From: Nymphaea colorata
Taxonomy: Eukaryota; Streptophyta; Magnoliopsida; Nymphaeales; Nymphaeaceae
DNA: 64,000 nt
NCBI RefSeq assembly: GCF_008831285.2
Contig: NC_045144.1
Location: 21,219,716 to 21,283,715 of the forward strand
Direction of reading: 5' to 3'
Of the stretch, positions 14,001 to 24,723 are shown in pieces; within the stretch, counting starts at the first letter, position 1; every line of letters starts with the position of its first letter. The notes beneath the pieces are model-generated. The model saw nothing but the letters and a program-made list of their open reading frames with translations. It was not told where the DNA came from and searched no databases. The position numbers and the translations under genes were made by a program.

Positions 14001-16621
14001 GCATCAGATGAACGGCCGTGGTTAGATGGCTGGGTGATTCTAGATAGCCAAAGTCTCCATTCACTCATGCTCGCTCTCTCTCTCTCGCTCGCTCTCTCTC
14101 TCTTGATACACACACACACACACACATATAACTAAAAAAAAAGAAAAGAAAATGACCTTGTGAGGAAGTTAGATGCTCAATCTAAAGTAAACCTTGAAAA
14201 CAAGGTCTAATGCGAAAAGCCACTGGACAAGGTCCTTCTCCCCAAGTGGGAGAGTGGACATCATAATTTGTGGCAGCAGGAGAACGCGTTCACGGAGCAC
14301 CCACCAAAACTCTAAATAGAAGTTTGCAGCTAGAGGCAACTAATCTCAGTTGATAAGTCAATGGACATATGCTTAACTTTGACTAATCTGCTATTTTTCT
14401 GCTTTTTATGCCTAACTTTGACTAATCTGCTATTTTTCTGCTTTTTAAAAAACTTCAATGTGTAAAGTATTATGATAATTTCTGTTTCTTTCCTTGGATC
14501 TGTTCAATATCGTTTCATATTCTTAGGCAGATTTTAGTTGTATGGTGCAGCATTTTTTTGATATGCAAGTAACACAATTGCTTGCAGGCAGGGCCTGACG
14601 AAAGAAGTATTCCAGGTAATACCATTGCAGTGCAGGCAGACATGCCTTTCAGTGGTCTCACAAGTTTTGGAACTGCCTTTTTGTCCAAATTTGAATGCTC
14701 GCAGATGCCTAATCCTGTAAGCTTACTTTTTGTCGTTGCTGCCATTATTTTCGAGGGGAAATATTTGTGGAAGTCTAACCTTGTTCATTTTGCCTACATC
14801 TTGAAGCTGCTAGAGCACATAACATTCGTTGATACACCAGGAGTACTTTCAGGAGAAAAACAGCGAACTCAACGTAGCTATGATTTTACTGGTGTTACAT
14901 CATGGTTTGCTGCAAAGTGTGACTTGATTTTTCTTTTATTTGATCCTCACAAACTTGATATCAGTGATGAATTCAAGCGTGTTATTGGATCCTTGCGTGG
15001 TCATGATGATAAGATACGCGTGGTTCTCAACAAGGCAGACCAGGTTGACACACAGCAGGTAATATTCTTGTCATGGTTTTACTTTTATTTTTTAATATTA
15101 TGTACTGAAAATATCTATCAGCAAGACCATTTACCTTTATCTTTGTTGGTGCTGGTGGGATGGAATATAGCTGATGAGGGTATATGGAGCATTGATGTGG
15201 TCACTGGGAAAAGTTCTGAATACTCCAGAAGTCATGCGAGTATATATTGGGTATGAATGATTTGTCCTTTTAAATGTCTTTCCTAAGTGTCTAGATGCTC
15301 TAGTTCTTATATTTGGAGATTTTTTTGTTGCTATTTGTTCATTGTTCTTTTGCTAAAGGTCTGCATTGCTGATATTTTCCTCTTTATAATAGTTTAAAGG
15401 ATGATCCAGTTCTTTGGCATTTTGCAAGTTCTTTCTTGTTCAACGTTGAACATAATGCATCAGACTTAGGAAGTGGATAGATCGGAATGGATTGGAACAT
15501 GTTGTTTACCTGCATTTAACTACTTGGAATTGGCCTAGTAGACAATGAGTCAGATTCGGGTTCAAGAGAAGAATTGGTTTACCTAATCAAATTAATGAAT
15601 TATCAGTTTTGGAAGAGATGGGGTCAGGTTCAGTATCAGATAAAACCTAATCTGCTGACATCCCTATGGATCAAATTCTCTCTGTAGTTCTGATTCAATT
15701 TTCTTGAAAGTGTAGATTATAGCAAAATTGTTTCACTTGTATAATCCACTCATTCAGCTTTTCATAAAAAATAACTGATTTCTTAGCTTTAGAATTTTTT
15801 TAAGTACTTGAGTTCTTTGCTTCCGTGGATGGGTAATAGGTACCCCTTATATAATTTTGAAGGTTCATATATTCACATTTCATGTCTTATTTATGACAGC
15901 TCATTTAACGACAAGCCAGTAAATGAGGCTGCTGTTGGTCCGCTAGGAAAAGACTTGTTTGAGAGAGAACAAGACGATCTTCTTTCTGATTTGAAAGATA
16001 TTCCTAAAAAGGCTTGTGACCGTCGTGTAAGATCTTATTCCCGTATCTTGTTTCTGTATATGTATGATATGATAGTTGGTTAGTGGGCGGTTTACTTAAT
16101 TAATCATGTTGGTGTAGATAAATGAATTTGTAAAGCGAGCTAGAGCTGCAAAGATACATGCATATATAATCAGCCATCTTAAAAAAGAAATGCCTGCAAT
16201 GATGGGAAAGGCCAAGGCACAGCAACGTCTTATTGACAACCTTGAAGATGAATTTGCGAAGGTCAGTGTGGCATTGCTTGTACTAAATTAGATTTATAAT
16301 TTTGGAGCTTTTCTTAGTATTCTTTAAATTTCTGTTAATTTGCATCAGGTTATGCGAGCACTATTTTCAGTATAAATTCTATGTGCCTGTCTTTTTCAAT
16401 CTTGACAGGGAGTTTCACAACTTAGATCTCTAGCTTATTGTTTCTTGCAGCACGCATGCTATTTTGATGCTTATGAAGCTTTTATTGTGTTCCATGCTTT
16501 CAATGGCACAAGCATGGTCCATTGTCCACCTAAACCAGGTGCTAATGTAGATCTCTAGGTGGATCTATAAGGCTTGTAGAAGTTTGTACTGTAAATGAAC
16601 AAGGAAGATAGTCTGTGATCT

Positions 16622-16681
<60 letters not shown>

Positions 16682-16901
16682 TTTGACTTTGACCCAAGTT
16701 GTTCCTGTGGTTCAGGTCCAGAGAGAGTTCCATCTTCCTGCTGGGGACTTTCCCAATGTTGACCACTTCCGCGAAGTGCTTAGTGGTTATAGCATTGACC
16801 GATTTGAGAAGCTCAAGCCGAAACTGATTCAAAATGTGGATGACATGCTGGGATATGACATCCCTGAGCTCCTTCGCAACTTCCGGAACCCATACGATTA
16901 A
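8077..16901 (+). CDS. EHD1: EH-domain-containing dynamin-like ATPase (EHD1/EHD2 type)
   Basis: EHD proteins are dynamin-like ATPases that remodel endosomal and plasma membranes in endocytosis and recycling. There are sixteen exons: 8077-8161, 8249-8328, 10292-10360, 10494-10551, 12459-12514, 12610-12646, 12872-12927, 13172-13285, 13398-13500, 13601-13650, 14588-14716, 14807-15058, 15171-15250, 15900-16026, 16118-16261 and 16716-16901. Phases are consistent throughout, giving 541 aa (plant EHDs are about 545). As in other plant members, the EH domain is N-terminal (about 18-100), with an EF-hand loop at D27-D38 carrying acidic D27, D29, D31 and D38. The second EF-like loop (from D61) lacks acidic ligands. 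The nucleotide-binding motifs are P-loop GQYSTGKT at 200-207, DTPG at 288-291 and NKAD at 354-357. The protein ends in FRNPYD. The EHD1/EHD2 choice is uncertain. Exon 10 carries a partial tandem duplication across its donor site. Confidence 0.96.
8329..10291 (+). other. EHD intron 2
   Basis: A 2-kb intron between the two halves of the EH domain. It contains long but non-coding ORFs in its GC-richer 5' part (8474-8980). I saw no repeat family or RNA gene in it. Confidence 0.75.
10552..12458 (+). other. EHD intron 4
   Basis: A 1.9-kb AT-rich intron. No coding sequence, repeat family or RNA gene was recognised. Confidence 0.75.
13632..13839. repeat. 104-bp tandem duplication spanning the exon 10 donor of EHD
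   Basis: Two near-identical 104-bp units (13632-13735 and 13736-13839). Each starts with TCGTTTTGTTGTTGTAATGG, the last 19 bases of exon 10 plus the donor. Each then runs through GTAATAGTCTG, a CT run, CCCCCCTCC, a (TA) run and TTTATTGAATGG. The second unit therefore carries a second intact exon end and GT donor. The unit length is not a multiple of three. Confidence 0.93.
13834..14062. mobile_element. MITE flanked by microsatellites, copy A
   Basis: About 229 bp in EHD intron 10, with a (TA) run on the left and (CT)/(CA) runs on the right. The ends are inverted repeats: the left begins GAATGGTGACTAGCTTTTGA and contains CCATCTAACCA; the complement of the right begins GAATGGAGACTTTGGCTAT and also reaches CCATCTAACCA. 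The core (AGGTGATGAGCATTC, then CTAGTATTAGTTC) is found in the opposite orientation at 40729-40913. The position inside a TA microsatellite resembles the micron MITEs described in rice. Confidence 0.65.
14072..14126. repeat. (CT)n/(CA)n microsatellite
   Basis: CT repeats interrupted by CG, then GATA and a short (CA)n, directly right of the MITE at 13834-14062. Confidence 0.85.
14373..14450. repeat. 40-bp tandem duplication in EHD intron 10
   Basis: Two copies of a 40-bp unit beginning TAACTTTGACTAATCTGCTA, at 14373 and 14413. They lie in the same intron as the 104-bp duplication and the MITE. Confidence 0.85.
16622..16680. repeat. (GA)n microsatellite
   Basis: An uninterrupted GA run of about 57 bp in EHD intron 15. 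It ends about 35 bp upstream of the final exon, so it overlaps or lies next to the branch-point region. Confidence 0.95.
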
Positions 16902-18439
16902 AAAGGCTCCTGAAGATCATTTTGGTGATCGTAATTTGCTTGTCTTTATTTTAGATTCCTTTTTTTTTCTCCCTTAAATCATATGCATCAATGAGTAACT
17001 TCTGTAATCAAATGCCGAACTTGGAGTTGAACACTGCATATACTCATTTTTTGGTATCCGGGTCGATTGAGGATGGTGATCTCCACCACATAGAGAAATA
17101 TAACCTTATATGAGTTCCGTACTGTGTAAAATATTCTTTATTTTTTTGTTCTAATTGCAGGCTGCAAATACTTTCCTGCTAAAGATGTGCATGCACATGC
17201 ATGATGCATGCAAACACATGCAGACGCAAGTGTGCACACATGCTGTGCTCACAATTGCATGCATACTTGCATCTTCATTGATAAACAAGCGCATACCAAA
17301 ACGTCGGATGTAAGTATGCATGTTAGTGTGTTTTATTGGTGCAGCTAGACAGGCATTTTAGGATGATGGTCGTTAGCAGCTTTAACTATCTCCAATGATT
17401 GGTAAAACATATCCGAGTCAAATAGAAATTCTTCGAAGCATGAACAACCAACGGTTAGAAGAAATTCATGAGCTCGAAGAAAATGTTTTTGGATCTGTTA
17501 ACATACAAACTGGTGGGTTCGAGAGATCTGGCCGGTAAAAGATCCAATATCGTTAATCTATTGGTCGCCTCTCCCGACAAGGCTGTATGTTGAGTTAAAT
17601 CAATGTATTGAACTTTTATATACTTAAATTCCTCAAAAGATTGTAATTGATGGTTGATTCTAATCGTTAAGGTGTGCCAAATGTTCTTGCATCCGCGTGC
17701 ATTTGGAAATTGTATATGGACGTAGTTAGGCCAAATACAGCTATTCACTACATACGATTAATCACATATTGATTAATCAGACCTAAGAGTCAGATTTGGG
17801 TTCTGAACACAAAATACCAATACCAATTTGTTTTGATTGAACTCAGATGCCCATTGGATTTGGCAAAAAAAAAAAAAATCCTTTGACTTCAATTCTTAAA
17901 TGGTTTTCAACTTTATGAAATCTGAGTAGTTGATACGAGAGAGAGAGACTCAAATTCTTACAGAAGCGCATTATGAAGATGTCATTTAAGAACCAAATAC
18001 TTGCTTTAATGAAATTAAGGCAAATTCTTGCAAAAGTGCATTATGAAATTGTCATTTAAGAACAAATAGTTGGTTCAATGAGATTAAAACTTTAGAATCC
18101 TATATTTAAGGTTAGGAAAAAAGGTTGGAGATAAGACTTGGGATCTAATATCTAGAATTAGGGGAGAAAAAATTGGTATTGGAAATCTAGCGGGGGACAG
18201 GATCTGGATATCCCATTGCACGTTAGTCAGACACAAAATCCTATTGGATTCTGTGCGGACCCAAATCGAATTATACCCGACCCGTTGAGAGCCGACCCTT
18301 TGGCAGGCGAATTCTGCGTGCGGTGTGCGGCGGTTCGCTTCGAACTTTTCCCGCAAGAAAAGCGCCTCCTGGCTGCTGTGCCCTAAAAGAACGTCCTTGC
18401 TTCTTCCCTCTCTGCGCTTTCTCTCTCTAGTCACTGGAC
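16902..18439. other. Intergenic region between EHD and GrpE
   Basis: Probable EHD 3' UTR up to about 17150. A TGCATGCA-rich stretch at 17186-17275 follows, then AT-rich sequence. A diverged 70-bp tandem repeat lies at 17951-18090. From about 18180 the sequence becomes GC-richer and should hold the GrpE promoter and 5' UTR, ending in a CTTTCTCTCTCT tract just before the start codon. No TATA box was identified. Confidence 0.6.
17951..18090. repeat. 70-bp diverged tandem repeat upstream of GrpE
   Basis: Two units that start CAAATTCTTRCARAAG at 17951 and 18021. Both continue with GCATTATGAA, TGTCATTTAAGAAC and a TTAATGAAATTAA-like end. It lies about 350-490 bp upstream of the GrpE start codon. 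Confidence 0.75.
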
Positions 18440-21400
18440 ATGGTGAACATGGCGCTGCGCGTGGCGATCAGAAATGGGTTTGGTCGGTTGCGGGGCGTCC
18501 TTGCTCCTAGCTCTCTCCAGAGCCGTCATCTCCTCCACCACTCTACTTCGGCGGCGGCCCGACTTCCACCTGTAAGAATGCTTCTTTCTCCCTCACTTTC
18601 TCGTTCTGGTTTCTTTCCTTTTCCATTTATTTATTTGCTCTCTGTTATGCATGCTTTTCTGTGCTCTTTATTTATCTTTTTATCTCTCTGGTGGGTACGA
18701 ATATATTTGTATCTATGATCTTTTTTCAGTAAATTGTTCTTGTGGGAAGAAGGCGGTTGGGCATTGACCAATCTTTTGGAGATAAACGTTCTCCTGGAGT
18801 TACGAGAAAGTACGAAAAATTATTGAAGGTGTCTTGTAAGAAGGATGTTCCAGCTTGCTTGTTCTCGCGGAGTGCTTTCGAGCTTGATGTCCAGGCGACC
18901 GCGCAGTTTTAGGAACCGAAGTTAAGATGGTTTCTGATAGTTTCAATGCAAAAACAATACGATTTAGAATCTATTATCTATATTTACCGGACTAATATCA
19001 AGCTGGCGGATATAGAAAATGGTGCGCATTAAATAAAAGTTGTGAAGGAAAGAAGTCGCACTTATATTCCATAATTAGAAAGTTAATAACGAAGAAATAC
19101 TTATCTTTCATATACTTCTTCTGGTTTGGTTTGACATCGGTCTTTCTATCTAACCATTCTTATTATTCAGTGAGGTTTCTTGTGTAATTGCACTAGATGC
19201 CCTGAAATAGGTCGATGTCGTGGAAATGCAGACATGGAAACTTCAAATGCCAAACCCAATTGTCCCTGGGCTCATGAACGAGCAGATTGCAGTTGCGCTA
19301 CTCATCTGCTTTTGCACCACATCTAGTTTATCTACATGTTTTTTGAGGTGTATTATGGTTCACCCTGCTTAGGATGATAATGGGTCACTGTTTCTGCTCT
19401 GGTAGCATGATTTTGTTTTTTTTTGAGCACCCATAGAGAGGGTAGAAAATCTTTTGCTTACATAAACACAAATGTGTGTACTGAAGGTGCATGGAAACGA
19501 TGTTTTATTGTTTAAGTGCCAATTATACAAGTTCACTCTTGACTTTCGGTAACCTGCATTAGGGACTTTTTACATATTTGCACATAGGTTCATGTAGAAC
19601 TGTCTAATCAGCTTTTCATATTTGTCGAATAAAGTGCAAGACTGCGATTGGAGGACAGACTATTCTTTATTTCACTGAATACAATTTCTCCTTTGTTGTG
19701 TCCTTAAGAATTTTAAATAGCTTTTCTTTCTTCGAGGATAAAGAACAATTTTTCCAATAAGAAAGATGGCTACAAGAATCTGTTGAGTAGTGCCTCTCAG
19801 AGAAAAAGGTAGAAAAGCAGGTGGTCCCTTGGAGGGTTCCAATCCTGGTTGCCAAGAGTGGTACTTTGCTTTGAAAATGAACGGGCTTGACATCATGAAC
19901 TAGACTTTTACCCTTTTCATTCTTTCTCTTCTGTTTTTCTCCCTTTTTTCTGTTTTTCACTTTTTCATTTTTTTCTCTTATCATTCTCCTTCTTCTTCCT
20001 TACCGTTTTCATTCTTTTTCTTCTGCTTTTTCCCCTTTTCTCTGTTTTTCACTTTCTTCCCCTTCTCGTCCTCATTCTTGCTCCTCGTCATTTTGTTTCA
20101 TATAATGTTTTTCCTTCTTTGCTACTTCTTTTTAAAAACATTTGTTGGAAGTTTTGACCTTCCTGTTGATCCAAGGAATTGACAATAAATCAATAATATC
20201 ATTTGTTACCTGGTTGTCAACCCATGCGTAGTCGACCAACTAGCCCGCCAAGTAGGCAATAGTTTGACTAGTACATGGGCACAAGATCAGAAGGGTCCAG
20301 TTCAATGGACTATTGTTGATTGATAGTCCTTATGTTTGATAAGTTACAATTTTTTCTATTTTTTTCTCTTTTTCAGAAAGCCTATTTTCTCTTTGTTAGA
20401 TGAAAATGCTGTTTGTTTTTGTTATTTTCCAGATAACATGATGGCCTTTTAGTTTGTCATTATGCTAAATAATAGTGAATCTTTATGGCAGTTTTCTCCT
20501 TTGCGGATAACACCAGTTATGCATTATTCAGTTTTTGGGAACATGCTTCAGAGATTTGGTATTTCTTCTTCTGCATCACCTCAAGCTACTGAGAAACATA
20601 ACAATCATTCTTCAGTGGATCAAAATCCCATCAAGGGCAATGACGTCACCTCTCAATCCAGCACCGGAGTTGCTAATGCAGAAGGTGGGGAGGTTGACGT
20701 TACAGAGACTACAGAAAAGACAGGTTCAGAATCGGAAACTGACTCTTCCAAGTCTAGGAAGAGGAGAAGAAGTACTAAACGGATTGCGTTTTCTGATTCA
20801 GATGCTGAGAGCGATCTTTCTGTTGATGACCTTGTGAAATTAGTAGCTGAGAAGGAAGAACTGGTAAACTCTAAACAGAAGGAGATTGAACAGTTAAAGG
20901 ATAAAGTTCTTCGCAGCTATGCAGAAATGGAGAATGTCATTGATAGAACAAAGCGTGAAGCAGAGAATTCAAAAAAATTTGCAATTCAGGTTTGCATTCT
21001 AGTCTTCTAGACTGTGGATCTAACTTTCTCATGGACTCTTTTTGTGATGCATTTTCCTTTCCTTTATCCATGGGAGGATCGCTTGAGTATTCTATATTTA
21101 TATTGCAGAACTTTGCCAAGAGCTTGTTAGATGTTGCTGATAATCTAGGGCGTGCTTCATCTGTTGTCAAAGACAGCTTTCAAAAGATAGATCCTACAAA
21201 GGATTCCTCTGGGGCAGTTCCACTTTTAAAAACGCTTTTGGAGGGTGTTGAGATGACAGATAAACAGCTTATTGAGGTAAATCTATTTCCTTTAATATTC
21301 TAACACCAATTTTGTTTGTTTGATTGTATCTTAGGCTTTAATTAATGTTTGCAAGTGATCTTTAGGACTGTTTAGTATATTATTGTATCCAGTCTAAAAC

Positions 21401-21872
21401 AAATATTTGTCAAATTATTAAGAGGAGTCTTTTTTTCCAAAAAAAAGGCAAAGGATGTTTTTTATTTGTGTGTTGGCATAGGGGGAGCACTCATTACACA
21501 ATTCATCATCAACAAAGTCATCTGATCTAGCTTTCAGTTTTTCGATTTTCCTGTTTTTGTTACTTCTTTTAAATTTAAAAGAGTTTACTGGAGAGCTGGT
21601 TGTTTAAATTGGTGAACTATAGGTTATATCATTTTTAACTGTTGTGGAGATTGAATTTCTGTAAAATCTTTCATTCTACTGTTATAGTGTCATGTTCATA
21701 AGGTTAGTTACTTTATTATGAATGGATCATCTCTGTTGCGTGTTTTGGTCATCACAAGGTAGGAACTACTTTTCAAACTTAATGTGTCAAAGGGAGACAG
21801 TGACATATGTTTCCTACACTGTCGCAAGTTGTCAGTATCTCACGCTTGATGTAAGTAAGAGCTATATATATA

Positions 21873-21971
<99 letters not shown>

Positions 21972-24723
21972 AGAGAGAGGAGGCACTGCTATGGCTGTCT
22001 GGCCTCTCGAGCAGGTGTGTGAGAGTCCGAATTCCTCCATCTGGCAAGAGGAATTCACATTTTCTATATGTATGGGAGTTCTATGATGCCACGTGTGTGG
22101 GATGGTTAAAAATTGAAACTCTGTCACTAAGAAATAGCCGCCACATGAGCACCAGTGATGGTTTCTAATGCAACAATGGTTCATGCCTTCATGGTATTTT
22201 TAGCAACGATTCATGATGCTTTTAGCAACAGTTTTTTAATTTGTAGCTATCCAGAACATCCGGCACACAACAGCACAGAGTTCTCCTATGTATACCTATG
22301 TACTCATGAGGTGAGAAATTAAAAGACAGGGAATAGTGTGCTTTCTTTTATATTCATTATCTAACCGAAAAGGAGGAAAGGACAGGTAGCACCTCAGCCT
22401 GCCTTCTCTTTTTGGAGAGCCTCCTTTTTGTCAAATAAGAAAAGGAACAACCGTTAAGAATTGTTGAAGAAGTGCTAATGTCAGTGTATATAAGTGTCAA
22501 ACATGGAGATCTCCATCTTATAGAAGTGTCACAGGTAACATAAATCGTGACATATGAGTTTCATGCAACAAATTAAGAAAATATGTAACTAGAAGCTATG
22601 CTAACTTAAAGAATGTTTTGTCTGTATGTCCTTCAATTAAAGTTCCAAAGTTCTTCCTGGTCACTGCCTGTTGGGTAACTGCACCAAGTTTATGCACTTC
22701 TTAGCTGTCAAATGCTTTTCGACAATATGAATAGTTAAATAATGCTTTTTGTTTTCCTCTTTTATGTTTGTGTTACTTGCTCCGTTGGTATATCTGGATC
22801 TGGTTTGATGTTTGAGAATACGAAGCAACACCACCTTTGGAATAGTTAATTATAAGGAGCAATAGTGACAATAAATTCAATATCAATTCCTTTGTTATGG
22901 GCATGTTCTCTTTTTTGGTTAATTGTTAAAACTTAAAAGTTCAAGCCATTACTGTGTTGCTTTGAACTACAGGTGCTCAGAAAATTTGGAGTCGAGAAGT
23001 TTGAACCTATAGATGAATCTTTCGATCCAAATAGACATAATGCTGTTTTTCAAGTGCCCGATGCTTCAAAGCCACCCGGTACCGTTGCTGTTGTCTTGAA
23101 GGTACATCTACATGAGTGCCGAACTTCTATGGATAATGAAAGAAATATCTGTTTCTTTGCTTCTCACATTTCACCCTCATGAAACACGAGTGGTGTGCTT
23201 TGGTCTTGTGTACATATGAAATAAATGCCTGTACTTTTGGTGTGTCCTACAATACACCAGTCAAATCCTGGTTCAATGTTTTGCGTCTAATACAAATAAC
23301 AGTTTTCTTTACTAACACACAACACTGGTCTTGTGTTCATATGAAAGAAATGCCTGTACTTTTGGTGTGTCCTACAATACACCAGTCAAATCCTGGTTCA
23401 ATGTTTTGCGTCTAATACAAATAACAGTTTTCTTTACTAACACACAACACAAGAAATTAAAATGACTGGATTTTTTGGAAATATTGGGAAATTTTCAAGG
23501 CAATTAGTTTTTCCTTAGTGTGTATTAGGTCAGTCAAATTTGATCTATTCAAGGCAACAATATCTCCTCAAAGAGAAACCCTTAGGAAATAGGAAGAACA
23601 AGATGTGGGGAGTGCACTTCATCTTTCAATTATTCTAACTGGTTTATCCTATTGACTGTAATGTTACACATGGTGATTTTTCTCAGGAATACATCAGTAA
23701 TATTTGACTGAAAAAGAAGAAAAACACTTCGATAATGTTTTCCTGGAAATTTTTTCATGGTTTATTCTTAATTCTTTCTATAAGGTGAGGTCTGGAACAG
23801 GCCAAGAGCTTACTCGTCTTCCATATTCACACATCAGCATGTCCTTCATAATTATTTGACATTAGGTGGAACCTAACAAGCATGGTGTCCCTCCAAGGTA
23901 GAGGGAGGTCATGTAAATCACTTGGGATCCCTGACTGTAAAATAGTTGTATGTTTCTGAAACTATAATGGCTGCAGATAGCAAATTAACTAGGTAGGTCC
24001 ATGTCTCACTGAAATCTCTTCGTAAATTTGTGATTAGATTGATTTTGTGGCTAATGACGCGTGGAGAAACTGAGTGGAACAGCTTGGCCAAAGTTTGCTT
24101 TTCCCAAGGGCATTGTTTCCCTTGGAGCCCATAAATTCTATATAGGTGGACTAGCTCAATTTTTAAGTGCTTATAATATACACCTGCATGAGATGTAGAA
24201 ATAAAAAGTCAAAAACAAAATTCAGCTGGCAGTTACAAAATTTAGGATTATCAGAGTAATGATGATAGAAGTGTGTTTTCGTCTTGCTCAACGGTACATG
24301 TACTATTTGCTTACTTTAGGATGCAGTATATATATATATTTTTGTTATGTTGGGGTTTATAATTCTTCTTAAGCCTCCTCCTAGCGTGCAAAAGAAAGCA
24401 TTATAACATTACCTTCAGTGTTCAATCCTGGAAGTTAGAGGTCCTTATTAGAGCATCAAGCCCTCCAGTAGCCTGAGCTTGACGTTCCTTTGATTTTTTG
24501 CATCTTCTATTTATTTTCTTTCTATTTAATGTGGCTATGTCTGTTGTGCTGCCTGTCTTCAGTTGTTTTTGTTCTTTTATTTACTCTTCCCAAAGTTTTC
24601 AAAGATACGTAGTTGTTGATATGTTATCACAATTTGCAGTCAGGATACACATTGTATGACCGGATTATTCGCCCGGCTGAAGTTGGTGTCACGGCAGCTG
24701 CTCCTGGCAATGAAGCGGAATAG
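18440..24723 (+). CDS. MGE1: Mitochondrial GrpE nucleotide exchange factor
   Basis: GrpE releases ADP from organellar Hsp70 during protein import and folding in the mitochondrial matrix. Five exons, 18440-18571, 20492-20989, 21109-21276, 22973-23101 and 24640-24723, join in phase to give 336 aa. The first exon encodes an Arg- and Ser-rich, acid-poor leader typical of a mitochondrial presequence. Residues about 90-150 are a low-complexity acidic/Ser region with a basic [11 protein letters not shown] block. Residues about 156-210 form the predicted coiled coil, rich in heptad Leu, Glu and Lys. The core includes [15 protein letters not shown]. The C-terminus carries the GrpE signature [15 protein letters not shown] at 310-324. 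The start is the first ATG of the exon; a second Met is at residue 4. The AT-rich and tandem repeats lie only in introns. Confidence 0.93.
19765..19905 (+). mobile_element. Possible tRNA-derived SINE fragment in GrpE intron 1
   Basis: A B-box-like GGTTCCAATCC at 19835-19845 matches the pol III consensus GGTTCRANTCC. Upstream there is an ATGGCT at 19765 that could belong to an A box. ATGGCT, GCCTCTC and AGCAGGTG occur in the same order near 21991-22017, which has its own poorer B box. Pol III promoter elements of this kind are typical of plant SINEs. No target-site duplication was identified. Confidence 0.3.
19914..20097. repeat. Pyrimidine-rich tandem repeat of about 92 bp in GrpE intron 1
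   Basis: Two diverged copies that start TTTTCATTCTTTYTCTTCTG at 19914 and 20006. Both then run through CTGTTTTTCACTTT. The composition is almost entirely C and T. Confidence 0.7.
21862..21968. repeat. Long (TA)n microsatellite
   Basis: About 105 bp of TA repeats interrupted twice by TTTA, followed by a short GA run, in GrpE intron 3. Confidence 0.95.
21969..22070 (+). mobile_element. Possible SINE fragment beside the TA microsatellite
   Basis: ATGGCT (21991), GCCTCTC (22002), AGCAGGTG (22010) and a degenerate B-box-like GAGTCCGAATTCC (22023-22035) follow the same order as the candidate at 19765-19905. The evidence is only this shared motif order. Confidence 0.22.
23201..23450. repeat. 125-bp tandem duplication in GrpE intron 4
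   Basis: Two almost identical 125-bp units (23201-23325 and 23326-23450). Each begins TGGTCTTGTG and ends ACACACAACAC. Only a few base differences separate them, so the duplication looks recent. Confidence 0.95.

Noticed and set aside
16542..16832. Minus-strand ORF with a Ser-Leu repeat
   Set aside because: It is a shadow of the (GA)n microsatellite and of the last EHD exon.
21722..22184. ORFs encoding long Tyr-Ile repeats on both strands
   Set aside because: They are translations of the (TA)n microsatellite.
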